Positions 56,150 to 64,000 of a stretch of 64,000 nt of DNA are shown piece after piece. A model generated the notes under the pieces. It was not told where the DNA came from. It did not search any database and was given only the letters and a program-made list of their open reading frames with translations. Origin of the DNA: Tolumonas osonensis (GTDB taxonomy: Bacteria > Pseudomonadota > Gammaproteobacteria > Enterobacterales > Aeromonadaceae); NCBI RefSeq assembly GCF_014202415.1, contig NZ_JACHGR010000005.1, positions 1 to 64,000 on the forward strand. The letters run 5' to 3'. Position numbers and translations under genes: made by a program. Position 1 is the stretch's first letter; each line of letters begins with the position of its first letter.

Positions 56150-58279
56150 TTATGCTTGTCCGTGTTCTGTAGCTGCGTGACGGATCAGCCAGCAGTTGTG
56201 GATCTGCGGGTTACGCGCGAAATCTTTCGGTAAGGTTTTGGCACTGATATTCTCGGCCACCAGCCCTAACGCCTCCAGTCCGGCAAAGTCCATCTTGAAA
56301 TGTCGTTTGTTGTTCGAGAACACGATCAGGCCATCCGGATTCAGAATATTTTTCAGCATCATCATCACATCAATATGATCACGCTGTACGTCAAATGTAT
56401 CGTCCATCCGCTTGGAGTTGGAGAACGTTGGCGGATCAATAAAGATCAGATCAAAAGTCTGCTCACAATGGCGTAGCCAGTCGAGACAATCCGCCTGTTC
56501 AAATTTGTGCTGCCAGCCAGTCAGACCGTTATGCCGCATGTTGTCGCGTGCCCAGTTCAGATAGGTACGTGACATATCCACGGTCGTGGTAGTACGCGCC
56601 CCGCCGAGCCCGGCGTGAACTGAAGCAGTACCGGTATAAGAGAACAGGTTGAGGAAGTCCTTACCTTTCGCCATTTGACCTAACATGCGACGGGTATAAC
56701 GGTGATCCAGGAACAGGCCGGTATCGAGATAATCCCGCAGGTTGACCAGAAACTTCGCGTTGTACTCTTTGACTTCGAGCAACTGCCCTTCAGCATTCAG
56801 TTTCTGATATTGCGATTCACCTTTCTGACGCTCACGCACTTTCAGAATGACGTTTTTACCCGGTACGCCGGTGACTTCGATGGTGGCTTGCATCAGATCC
56901 AGCAAACGCTGACGAGCCACATGTTCCGGAATGGTTTTCGGCGGCGCATATTCCTGAATGACCAGATACTCGCTATAACGATCGATCGCGACGTTGTAAT
57001 CCGGCAGATCGGCATCATACAAACGGTAGGCGTCGATACCTTCCTGTTTGGCCCATTTATCCAGCGCCTTGATGTTTTTCTTCAGACGGTTGGCAAAATC
57101 TTCCGCCACCATTTTCTGTGAAGCAACAGAGTTTTCCGCAATCTGGTAGTTGCGCAACTGACATTCCAGCGCGCCGTTAAACAGGCGGTATTGCTTTTCT
57201 GCGCGCAGACGCAGACAGCTCAGCAGTTCAGGAGATGCTGACAATATCGTGACTTTCCAGCCCTGGAATTGGGTACGCAGTGCATTACCCAGGCTCTGAT
57301 AAAGTTTCAGCAATTCAGGGAATTCGCCCAGACGCTCACCGTATGGCGGGTTACTGATCAGGAAGCCTTTGCTGCCCGGCCACGGGTTATTCAGCTTCAT
57401 CGCGTCGGCTTGTTCAAAACGGATCAGATCACCAACACCGGCCCGGTTGGCGTTCGTTTTCGCGCGTTGCAACACGCGGTTATCAATATCGAAGCCGACA
57501 AAACGATCCGGTTGTTGTAATGCTTCTTTATGGCCGCGCTTCGCCCGCACGGAGGCTTCAGCAAACAACGGCTGCCAGATTTCCGGCTGATGTTGCAACC
57601 ATTTTTCAAAACCAAAGCGGCTGCGCAATAACCCTGGGGCCATGTCGCACGCCTGCATGGCAGCTTCGATCAGCAAAGTACCGGAACCACACATCGGGTC
57701 CAGCAATGGTTCATTCTGCCAGCCACTACGCGCCAGCACGGCAGCCGCCAGATTCTCTTTCAGTGGTGCTTCGCCGGTTTCATCACGGTAGCCACGCTGG
57801 TGCAGCGCCGGGCCGGATAAATCCAGAGAGACGCTGACCGTCTCTTTTTTCCAATGAACCAGCACACGGGCATCAGGGATTTTCTTGTCAACGGACGGAC
57901 GAATACCGGAGCGCTTGGTGAAGCGATCCACAATGGCATCTTTGACCTTTAAGGCACCATACTGGGTATTGTTGATGGCTTTTGACGTACCGGAGAAATC
58001 GACCGCAAAGGATTGATCGACAGAGAAATGCGTTTCCCACGGCACATTGAAACAGCCAAGATAGAGATCCAGATCGGTATCAGCGCGGAAGGAAGTCAGC
58101 GCCAGCGCGATACGGGACGCATAACGACTCCACAAACATGCCCGGTACGCCACTTCCAGTTCACCACTGAATGCGACACCTGCGACGGTTTCTTTTACGT
58201 CGGATGCGCCCAGTTGGGTTAATTCAGCAGCCAGTATAGATTCTAACCCTTTCGGGCATGTTGCAAAAAAGTCAGCCAT
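56150..58279 (-). CDS. rlmL: Bifunctional 23S rRNA methyltransferase RlmKL
   Basis: Methylates G2445 (m2G) and G2069 (m7G) of 23S rRNA. The 709 residues comprise an N-terminal THUMP domain (FFATCPKGLESILAAEL), an RlmL methyltransferase with LLDPMCGSGTLLIEAAM near 190-206 and ISNPPYGERLG near 308-318, and a C-terminal RlmK part. The RlmK part has FLNLFSYTGTASVHAGLGGA near 544-563 and LIFIDPPTFSNSKRM near 613-627. It precedes uup on the same strand, as in E. coli. Confidence 0.96.
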   Translation of the reverse strand: MADFFATCPKGLESILAAELTQLGASDVKETVAGVAFSGELEVAYRACLWSRYASRIALALTSFRADTDLDLYLGCFNVPWETHFSVDQSFAVDFSGTSKAINNTQYGALKVKDAIVDRFTKRSGIRPSVDKKIPDARVLVHWKKETVSVSLDLSGPALHQRGYRDETGEAPLKENLAAAVLARSGWQNEPLLDPMCGSGTLLIEAAMQACDMAPGLLRSRFGFEKWLQHQPEIWQPLFAEASVRAKRGHKEALQQPDRFVGFDIDNRVLQRAKTNANRAGVGDLIRFEQADAMKLNNPWPGSKGFLISNPPYGERLGEFPELLKLYQSLGNALRTQFQGWKVTILSASPELLSCLRLRAEKQYRLFNGALECQLRNYQIAENSVASQKMVAEDFANRLKKNIKALDKWAKQEGIDAYRLYDADLPDYNVAIDRYSEYLVIQEYAPPKTIPEHVARQRLLDLMQATIEVTGVPGKNVILKVRERQKGESQYQKLNAEGQLLEVKEYNAKFLVNLRDYLDTGLFLDHRYTRRMLGQMAKGKDFLNLFSYTGTASVHAGLGGARTTTTVDMSRTYLNWARDNMRHNGLTGWQHKFEQADCLDWLRHCEQTFDLIFIDPPTFSNSKRMDDTFDVQRDHIDVMMMLKNILNPDGLIVFSNNKRHFKMDFAGLEALGLVAENISAKTLPKDFARNPQIHNCWLIRHAATEHGQA

Positions 58280-58427
58280 TCGTCTCTAATTCATTGGAAC
58301 AAATAAACGCGTATTATAGCCGTGAATTGCTAAAACAGATATGAATTGCAGGTAAGTTACTGATTGCTGAAATTTAACGCGAATTGCCAACTTATTGAGC
58401 AATTGACTAATAATCGGAAAATACCGC

Positions 58428-58456
58428 TTGCCATCCGTGATCATGATCACTAATAT
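58428..58456 (+). promoter_or_regulatory. Promoter for tRNA-fMet
   Basis: TTGCCA, a 17-base spacer and TAATAT, followed by GCGCTCC, a GC-rich discriminator typical of stable-RNA promoters. Transcription should begin a few bases before the tRNA. Confidence 0.75.
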
Positions 58457-58468
58457 GCGCTCCATTGA

Positions 58469-58545
<77 letters not shown>

Positions 58546-58550
58546 AATTT

Positions 58551-58580
58551 AAAAGGCCACTCAGACGAGTGGCCTTTTTC
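58551..58580 (+). terminator. Terminator after tRNA-fMet
   Basis: AAAAGGCCACTC/GAGTGGCCTTTT stem around AGAC, then a T-run. Confidence 0.88.
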
Positions 58581-58676
58581 GTTTGCGCTTCCCGTACAAA
58601 CCTCTGTATGACTGCTGATTTCCGCTATCCTTAATGAAGAAAAACGATGCTTTGACTCATTCAGGACACCATCTTT

Positions 58677-59060
58677 ATGCCCATATCCGAATCTGATCCT
58701 CGTGTATTTTTTGCTGCCGAGCGTACCCTGCTGGCATGGTTACGCACAGGACTCACCATTATTGCTCTTGGTTTTGTTGTATCCCGCTTTGGATTATTTA
58801 TTCAATTGTTTGAAACTCAATTACAAAGCACCCCGGCAGTATCACATACGTCTTTATCCGCCTTCATGGGTATCCTTTTTGTTCTCACCGGTTCGTTGAC
58901 CATCATTGTGGCCGCCATTCAGCACTACCGGTATATCTCTCTGTTACCTCAGGCCGATCTGCCCCCCAGATATTCCAAATCGTTTGTCGTCTTTTTATCG
59001 TTTCTGCTTGGAATACTCGGGATAGGCCTTGCCGGCTATCTGCTACTGAGTCAGCCCTGA
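58677..59060 (+). CDS. DUF202-family inner-membrane protein (YidH-like)
   Basis: A 127-residue protein with three hydrophobic helices (about 19-42, 58-81, 99-123). The family signature FFAAERTLLAWLRTGLTIIA stands at residues 11-30. The function is unknown. It is 49 bases upstream of the SPL-like gene, which may share its promoter. Confidence 0.85.
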   Translation: MPISESDPRVFFAAERTLLAWLRTGLTIIALGFVVSRFGLFIQLFETQLQSTPAVSHTSLSAFMGILFVLTGSLTIIVAAIQHYRYISLLPQADLPPRYSKSFVVFLSFLLGILGIGLAGYLLLSQP

Positions 59061-59109
59061 GTCATGAGATCACAGCCTTCATATACTTTTTCCTGAGGGT
59101 AAATAATGT

Positions 59110-59853
59110 ATGAACGTAAACGAGATTCAATCAAAGTCGATTCTTTCTGCATCTAAAGTGTATGACTATGTGATTAATCCTTATGTGGGATGCCAGCATG
59201 GTTGCTCATATTGTTACGCGCGATATATGAAACGGTTTACCGGACATAAAGAACCCTGGGGCGAATTTGTTGATGTAAAAGTTAATGCTCCCGAGCTATT
59301 ACAAAAGGAAATCATCAGAAAAAAGAAAGCCCAGGTATGGATCAGCGGAGTATGCGACCCCTATCAACCGCTGGAAGCAAAATATGAGTTAACCAGAAAA
59401 TGTTTACAGATATTGGCTCAGAATGATTGGCCCGTTGTCATTCAGACGCGTTCGCCGCTGGTGCTCCGCGATATCGATATTATTAAACAGGCAAAACACT
59501 TCGAAGTCGGGTTTTCCGTCACAACTGCGGACGATGAGATCAGGAAACTGTTTGAACCACATGCACCTTCAATAATGGATCGCTTAAACGCGCTATCCGA
59601 GTTGCATCAGTCCGGTATCAGAACTTATGCAATGATTGCCCCTATCCTTCCGGGCGCAGAATATTTGGTAGAAAAGCTCGAAGGGATCGTGGATTACATC
59701 TATGTTGATCGCATGAATTACAATTATGCGGATTTCATTTACAAAAAGTACCATCTGGAAGATAAACGCTCTGATGAATACTTTGAATTTGCGGGTCAGG
59801 AAATTATGTATCAATGCAAACAGCGGGGCATCGCGTGTCAGGTATTCTTCTGA
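59110..59853 (+). CDS. SPL-family radical SAM protein
   Basis: 247 residues with C28-x3-C32-x2-C35 (GCQHGCSYCYARY), the radical SAM cluster motif. WISGVCDPYQPLEAKYELTR near 77-96 is shared with spore photoproduct lyase-like and related small radical SAM proteins. It is shorter than true spore photoproduct lyase (about 340) and lacks its conserved C-terminal catalytic cysteine region, so thymine-dimer repair is not implied. Its substrate is unknown. It converges with the DUF1848 gene, two bases between stops. GAGG precedes the start. Confidence 0.82.
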   Translation: MNVNEIQSKSILSASKVYDYVINPYVGCQHGCSYCYARYMKRFTGHKEPWGEFVDVKVNAPELLQKEIIRKKKAQVWISGVCDPYQPLEAKYELTRKCLQILAQNDWPVVIQTRSPLVLRDIDIIKQAKHFEVGFSVTTADDEIRKLFEPHAPSIMDRLNALSELHQSGIRTYAMIAPILPGAEYLVEKLEGIVDYIYVDRMNYNYADFIYKKYHLEDKRSDEYFEFAGQEIMYQCKQRGIACQVFF

Positions 59854-59855
59854 AT

Positions 59856-60737
59856 TCAGCTCTGCAAGAATGGGCTGGCCGGATCATGCTGTTTATAATT
59901 TCTGACCGCCTGCTGATGATTGTAGGTTGCATAGCAATACTGGCAGCCATGCACACAGGTGTTATACGCGCCGATATCAACGCTGTGCGCACATAAACAT
60001 TCTGCGCGCTGATTTTTATCTTTCTTCAATGACAAATTCAGATGAAATAGTTTTTCTATCAATGCCGCATCAATACAGGCGCCATGAGGAATATCCTGTT
60101 CCGGAATGACCGCTTTTTCTGAACAGGTCCTGATCTCCATTCCATTTGCCGCGGCAATCATCATAAACGCTTCCGATACGCGCAAATAATCAGCCTCATT
60201 TTGCATAATATCACGCGAATTTAACTCGCTGATGCGCAGCAGATTTCTTTCCGTTTTCTTATAAAAATCGGCAAAACTGATAACAACCCGTTCTGTATAT
60301 CCGGCTAATAAACCGGCAATTTTCGAGAATAGCCGGATGTGTTCCCCGACCGGCAACAGATCACATAACAACACCGGATCATATCGCCAGATCACTTTCT
60401 CCCTGCCAATCTGTTGCGACAACTGAATAAAATGATCGATCGCTTTTAATGGATGCAGGGTTGCCGTTTCCAATGTCCGGGGATAACCGGTGATCGTGTA
60501 CTGAAAATAATAATGGTAACCCATGTCATCCAGTAATTTCAGATCGGATTGCAAAGGTGCGCTGTTGCGGGTCCAGAATACGATGACATCAACGTCTTCA
60601 GGCCGTAATGAAATCTGCCTGGTTTGATGATAATTAAATGGATTCCGCGTCATCACAAATCCGGCTTTTATCCGGTTCATAAACCAGGTGGAATAAAAAG
60701 CCGGAATATCAGTCCGTCGGCTGACGCTGATGATCAT
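59856..60737 (-). CDS. DUF1848-family protein with C-terminal radical-SAM-type cysteine motif
   Basis: 293 residues beginning IISVSRRTDIPAFYSTWFMN, the DUF1848 signature. It includes VDVIVFWTRN near 49-58 and an arginine/aspartate pair RYDPVLL near 118-124. The C-terminus has C247-x-C249 and then C261-x3-C265-x2-C268 (CVHGCQYCYATY), nearly the same as the N-terminal motif of the neighbouring SPL-like protein. A radical SAM cluster at the C-terminal end instead of the N-terminal end is unusual, though seen across this family. The reaction is unknown. The neighbouring pair may act together, but opposite strands mean separate promoters. Confidence 0.82.
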   Translation of the reverse strand: MIISVSRRTDIPAFYSTWFMNRIKAGFVMTRNPFNYHQTRQISLRPEDVDVIVFWTRNSAPLQSDLKLLDDMGYHYYFQYTITGYPRTLETATLHPLKAIDHFIQLSQQIGREKVIWRYDPVLLCDLLPVGEHIRLFSKIAGLLAGYTERVVISFADFYKKTERNLLRISELNSRDIMQNEADYLRVSEAFMMIAAANGMEIRTCSEKAVIPEQDIPHGACIDAALIEKLFHLNLSLKKDKNQRAECLCAHSVDIGAYNTCVHGCQYCYATYNHQQAVRNYKQHDPASPFLQS

Positions 60738-60739
60738 AT

Positions 60740-61201
60740 TTATCGCTGTGAACGGCGCTTATTCAGTTCTGCTGCCGCACTCTGACCACGGACGGCTTCC
60801 GCTAATTCTTTCGGCACGATAGTCATACCGATCGGTGCCAGCGCAATACCTGCCAGTTTCAGATGCTGAATGGCAAACGGAATACCGATGATGGTGACAA
60901 AACAGGCGATGGCAGAACAAATGTGCCCGAATGCCAGCCAGATCCCGGCAAACAAAAACCAGATCACATTACCAATCAGACCGAACGGCCCGGTACCAAT
61001 ATCTTCTTGCAGATAAAGATCTTTACGGCTGACCGCTTCTTTCCCGAACGGGAAAAAAGAAAACTGACCAATGACAAAACAGGCTTTTGCCCATGGAATA
61101 CCCACAATGGTAATTAATGCCAGTAAACCAGCCAGCCACCAGCCCAATCCCATCAGTACGCCACCAAAAACAAACCAGATAATATTGCCCAGTAAGCGCA
61201 T
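60740..61201 (-). CDS. yccF: YccF-family inner-membrane protein
   Basis: 153 residues with two DUF307 repeats, each having glycine-rich hydrophobic helices (LLGNIIWFVFGGVLMGLGWW and GNVIWFLFAGIWLAFG) and the paired signature TIVGIPWAKACF and TIIGIPFAIQHL. The function is unknown. ATG 61201 is chosen because GGGAGAG lies five bases upstream, dropping 24 upstream residues. Two bases separate its stop from the DUF1848 gene start, so they may be co-transcribed. Confidence 0.88.
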   Translation of the reverse strand: MRLLGNIIWFVFGGVLMGLGWWLAGLLALITIVGIPWAKACFVIGQFSFFPFGKEAVSRKDLYLQEDIGTGPFGLIGNVIWFLFAGIWLAFGHICSAIACFVTIIGIPFAIQHLKLAGIALAPIGMTIVPKELAEAVRGQSAAAELNKRRSQR

Positions 61202-61362
61202 CGTTCTCTCCCGTTGTTTACAAAGCGTTATCAGGTTATCCGTATTTCCTGAAAAACAGCTTAAGTGCATCAATAATCATTTTTACTCAAGATCCAGCGT
61301 AAATGAAATTCAACGCAAATTCATGACATAATGCATTGATTCAACCATCTCGAACGCCGTCC

Positions 61363-61992
61363 ATGTCTGCTTCTTATAACATTCCTGCCGCTGAAAACCA
61401 GTTCGAATTCGAAATCAAACGCAGTCAGTTCATTAGTTATGCCGCGCAGGCCAGTAATCGCCAGGCTGCAGACACCTTTATTCGCTCAATCCGGGATATG
61501 CACCCACAGGCCCGTCATGTCTGCTGGGCTTATATTGCCGGTGCACCCAATACGACCGAAATGTCGATGAGTGATGATGGCGAACCCAGCGGTACCGCCG
61601 GACGCCCGATGCTCAAAATTCTGCAGCACAGCGGCCTCGGCGAAATCGTTGTGGCAGTGGTCAGATATTATGGCGGTATCAAACTGGGTACCGGCGGACT
61701 GCAGCGGGCATACTCCGATGCGGTCAGTGGTGTACTGGATAATTTATCTGTAAAACTGAAAGTGCCGCGGACAAAAATAGCACTGCGCTATGACTACGCG
61801 CTGGAATCGCCGGTGCGGCACGTACTGAGCCGTTACGATACAGCAGAGGAAGAGCAGAGTTATGATCTGCAGGTTGCAATGACGTTACAACTGGCCACGG
61901 CACAGCTGGCTGCCTTTAGAACCGAACTGACCAACCATTGCGCCGGAGCTGTAGAAATCATGACCGTAAACACAGAAGAAAATCTGACTTAA
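61363..61992 (+). CDS. yigZ: IMPACT/YigZ-family protein
   Basis: 209 residues of the YigZ family. The N-terminal UPF0029 domain contains EFEIKRSQFISYAAQ near 15-29, SDDGEPSGTAGRPML near 69-83 and VVRYYGGIKLGTGGLQRAY near 100-118. A C-terminal DUF1949 domain follows. The role is unclear, perhaps linked to translation or nucleotide binding. ATG 61363 matches family length (E. coli 204). No strong Shine-Dalgarno is seen. Confidence 0.88.
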   Translation: MSASYNIPAAENQFEFEIKRSQFISYAAQASNRQAADTFIRSIRDMHPQARHVCWAYIAGAPNTTEMSMSDDGEPSGTAGRPMLKILQHSGLGEIVVAVVRYYGGIKLGTGGLQRAYSDAVSGVLDNLSVKLKVPRTKIALRYDYALESPVRHVLSRYDTAEEEQSYDLQVAMTLQLATAQLAAFRTELTNHCAGAVEIMTVNTEENLT

Positions 61993-62060
61993 TGGCAGAC
62001 AAGATTCAAAAGCCATACACTACCCGGCAATCAATACTCTCTGTTACAGACTGACAAATC

Positions 62061-62756
62061 ATGCGATTAGATAAACATCTTCATCAATGTCTTGGTATTT
62101 CCCGTTCTCAGGCATCTCAGTTACTGAAAACCGGCCGTATCAGCGTCAACAATCTGATCATCAAAAGTGGCGCGCACCATGTAACAGAGCAAGATCTCAT
62201 TCTGCTGGATGGTGAACCACTGGATACCCCCGGCGAAAAACATTATTACTTTATGCTGCATAAGCCACAGGGGTATGTATGTGCTAACGGTGATGCCAGC
62301 CATCCGGGTATTGCACGGCTGTTTGATTTGCCTGGTGCCAGTGAATTGCATGCTGCCGGCCGGCTTGATGTCGATACTACCGGGCTGGTGCTTGTTACCA
62401 ATGATGGACAGTGGTCTCACCGCGTCACCTCCCCCCGGAAACAATGCGATAAAACCTACCGCGTATGGCTGGCCGAACCACTCTCCCCAGAAACAGAAGA
62501 AGTATTCGCTAACGGTATTTTACTACGCAGTGAAACCCAGGTGACACGACCGGCGCAACTGGAAATCATTACCCCGCAGGAAGTGTTACTGACCATCCAT
62601 GAAGGAAAATATCATCAGGTCAAGCGCATGTTCGCGGCCGTCGGCAATCATGTGGAACGGTTACACCGTGAACGCATTGGTGAACTGGTGCTGGATCCGG
62701 CTGTCCCGGAAGGCAGTTACCGGGAGCTGACCCCTGAAGAGATTGCTCTCTTCTAG
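62061..62756 (+). CDS. rsuA: 16S rRNA pseudouridine(516) synthase
   Basis: 231 residues, as in E. coli. An N-terminal S4 RNA-binding domain (MRLDKHLHQCLGISRSQASQ) is followed by the synthase domain. The catalytic Asp is in GRLDVDTTGLVLVTNDG near 99-115 and the Lys-containing KTYRVWL near 130-136. EGKYHQVKRMFAAVGNHV is near 181-198. It overlaps the convergent transporter gene by 4 bases. Confidence 0.95.
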   Translation: MRLDKHLHQCLGISRSQASQLLKTGRISVNNLIIKSGAHHVTEQDLILLDGEPLDTPGEKHYYFMLHKPQGYVCANGDASHPGIARLFDLPGASELHAAGRLDVDTTGLVLVTNDGQWSHRVTSPRKQCDKTYRVWLAEPLSPETEEVFANGILLRSETQVTRPAQLEIITPQEVLLTIHEGKYHQVKRMFAAVGNHVERLHRERIGELVLDPAVPEGSYRELTPEEIALF

Positions 62757-63637
62757 CGGGCCAGTACCAGCGCCGTTCCGGTCACGACTAATACAGCCCC
62801 CAGCCATGAGCCGGCGCCGGGTCTCTGCCGGGTAAAAATCCAGAGGATCGGCAACAGCATCACCGGTGAAGTGGATGACATAATGGCCACTAATGTCACG
62901 TTGCCATGCTTCAGGGCAAACAAGAAGATCGTCATCCCGAGCACCATCGCCAGCAGACCATTCAGTGTGATGATACCCAGAATCCGCAAATTGATCGGTG
63001 ATATGGCTTTGCTGAACGGCACTTGTGTCAGCCTCAGCGCGGCATGTGCAGCAAAAGCAACCAGCATCCGGATACATGACGCGGCAATGGGATCTGCCCC
63101 GGCCATCATCACCGGTTTGGCAATAATAGTACCCAGCGACTGACACAATGCCGCCATGAGTCCCAAACACAGGCTCAGCCACAAGGCACCATGGCTATAT
63201 TCGAGTTTTTGTGTTTGAGAACCACTAAAAGCGACCGCAATCAAAACGCCGGCAAATACCAGCGCAGCCCCACTCCAGCCTTGCAAAGAGAGCTGTTCCT
63301 GAAACAACCAGATACCGAATAGGGCCGAGAATGCCGCATGCGTAGCGAAAAGCAGACTGGATCGGCGGGGACCAATACGGTTCATGCAGGCATACAGACA
63401 GGTATCGCCGATAAAAATACCGATCAATCCGGAACTGGCCATCATTCCCACCTGAGTCAGGGATAGAGAATAAAAACCACCACTGACCAGCCCCATCACG
63501 CCCAGCATCAGACTGACACAGGCCATTCGCCAGCGACTGAACGCAAACGTACCCAGATGTCTTGCCGGAACAACAGATAACAGACTGGCACAGGCCCATA
63601 AAAAAGCTGACACTAGGGCCAGCCATTCCAGAGACAT
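62753..63637 (-). CDS. DMT-family transporter (EamA)
   Basis: 294-residue inner-membrane protein with ten hydrophobic helices in two EamA repeats. The first includes LSLTQVGMMASSGLIGIFIGDT, the second LNGLLAMVLGMTIFLFALKHGN and SSTSPVMLLPILWIF near the end. The substrate is unknown. Its stop overlaps the rsuA stop by 4 bases on the opposite strand. Confidence 0.85.
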   Translation of the reverse strand: MSLEWLALVSAFLWACASLLSVVPARHLGTFAFSRWRMACVSLMLGVMGLVSGGFYSLSLTQVGMMASSGLIGIFIGDTCLYACMNRIGPRRSSLLFATHAAFSALFGIWLFQEQLSLQGWSGAALVFAGVLIAVAFSGSQTQKLEYSHGALWLSLCLGLMAALCQSLGTIIAKPVMMAGADPIAASCIRMLVAFAAHAALRLTQVPFSKAISPINLRILGIITLNGLLAMVLGMTIFLFALKHGNVTLVAIMSSTSPVMLLPILWIFTRQRPGAGSWLGAVLVVTGTALVLAR

Positions 63638-63700
63638 AACAACCTCAAGACAACACGGCAGATCGGCCAGATCCGACCTGCCTCAGAAAAGAGTTACCGA

Positions 63701-64000
63701 TCAGAGAAGACCCGGTTCATCACGTTTCAGCGGATCCAGTTCCCAACTCAAAGCCGGACCTTTAATTTCCACCTTGCCGTTCTCATCATGTAATTTGATC
63801 TTCAGCTTCAGGTTATTGACGGAGTCTGCGTTACGCAACGCTTCATCTTCATCAATCACCCCTTCGCAATAAAGCTCAAACAGACACTGGTCAAATGTTT
63901 TCATGCCCAGGTTGACCGATTTTTCCATAATATCTTTGATATTGGAGAAATCGCCGCGACGGATCATATCCTGAATCGTTGCCGTTCCTAACAGCACTTC
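63701..64000 (-). CDS. pilU: Type IV pilus ATPase PilU, C-terminal part (cut by window edge)
   Basis: The last roughly 98 residues of a PilT/PilU-type twitching ATPase, starting beyond 64000. TATIQDMIRRGDFSNIKDIM and LGMKTFDQCLFELYCEGVID are the PilU-type C-terminus, and PALSWELDPLKRDEP is the tail. PilU supports pilus retraction together with PilT. An upstream PilT is expected just outside the window. Confidence 0.9.
   Translation of the reverse strand, partial: EVLLGTATIQDMIRRGDFSNIKDIMEKSVNLGMKTFDQCLFELYCEGVIDEDEALRNADSVNNLKLKIKLHDENGKVEIKGPALSWELDPLKRDEPGLL

Noticed and set aside
59110-59853. True spore photoproduct lyase
   Set aside because: The radical SAM core is present but the protein is about 90 residues shorter and lacks the conserved C-terminal catalytic region. 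The organism type is also not spore-forming.

Overview
The window looks like chromosome from a gammaproteobacterium, most likely of the order Aeromonadales (a Tolumonas- or Aeromonas-like organism). This is inferred from gene content: MukFEB condensin, the RsxABCDGE complex with nth, RMF next to FabA, a PilU-type twitching ATPase, and a GyrA with an acidic insertion in its C-terminal domain. Nothing here names the species.

Positions 1 to about 6080 are accessory DNA. They hold an IS3-family element (251-1518) with a textbook A6G frameshift site. After it come four AT-rich genes arranged like integron gene cassettes: a HEPN-type putative RNase, an unknown protein with a hint of a uracil-DNA-glycosylase-like fold, an unknown 96-residue protein, and a HARE-HTH/Mrr-like restriction endonuclease. 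At least one attC-like site (3169-3245) and two related sites sharing an exact 17-bp core separate these genes, and no integrase is in view. Next are a second solitary copy of the IS left end, a foreign-looking copy of the last 82 codons of mukB, and a short Na/Pi cotransporter-like gene. This is the best place in the window for an undescribed system.

From 6079 onward the window is ordinary core genome. The minus-strand operon cmoM-mukF-mukE-mukB (chromosome segregation) is divergent from elyC. Glycolytic tpiA and pfkA follow, then an OLD-family nuclease, an undescribed 38-codon ORF, the transporter yfcA, small conserved genes (VF530, ygjP, DUF2750) and an EamA transporter. The operon rsxABCDGE-nth (electron transport to the SoxR reducing system, then DNA repair) runs into gloA, uraA and rnt, facing dusC. 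A LysR regulator is divergent from an SbtA/SbtB bicarbonate transporter and PII-like pair, followed by purEK, a two-domain lysozyme-inhibitor-like protein, gyrA, ubiG-gph, and nrdAB-yfaE under two NrdR boxes.

The last third holds a PsiE-like protein, an unknown secreted protein, a secreted GH3 glucosidase with a LacI-type operator, tapT, a candidate GcvB-like small RNA, and a stretch similar in order to the E. coli 21-min region: ycbZ (Lon-like)-fabA, convergent rmf, a DUF3466 GlyGly-CTERM protein, uup and rlmKL. A tRNA-fMet gene with a clear promoter follows, then a DUF202 protein, a convergent pair of radical-SAM-type genes (SPL-like and DUF1848), yccF, yigZ, rsuA, a DMT transporter and the 3' end of pilU, which runs off the right edge.
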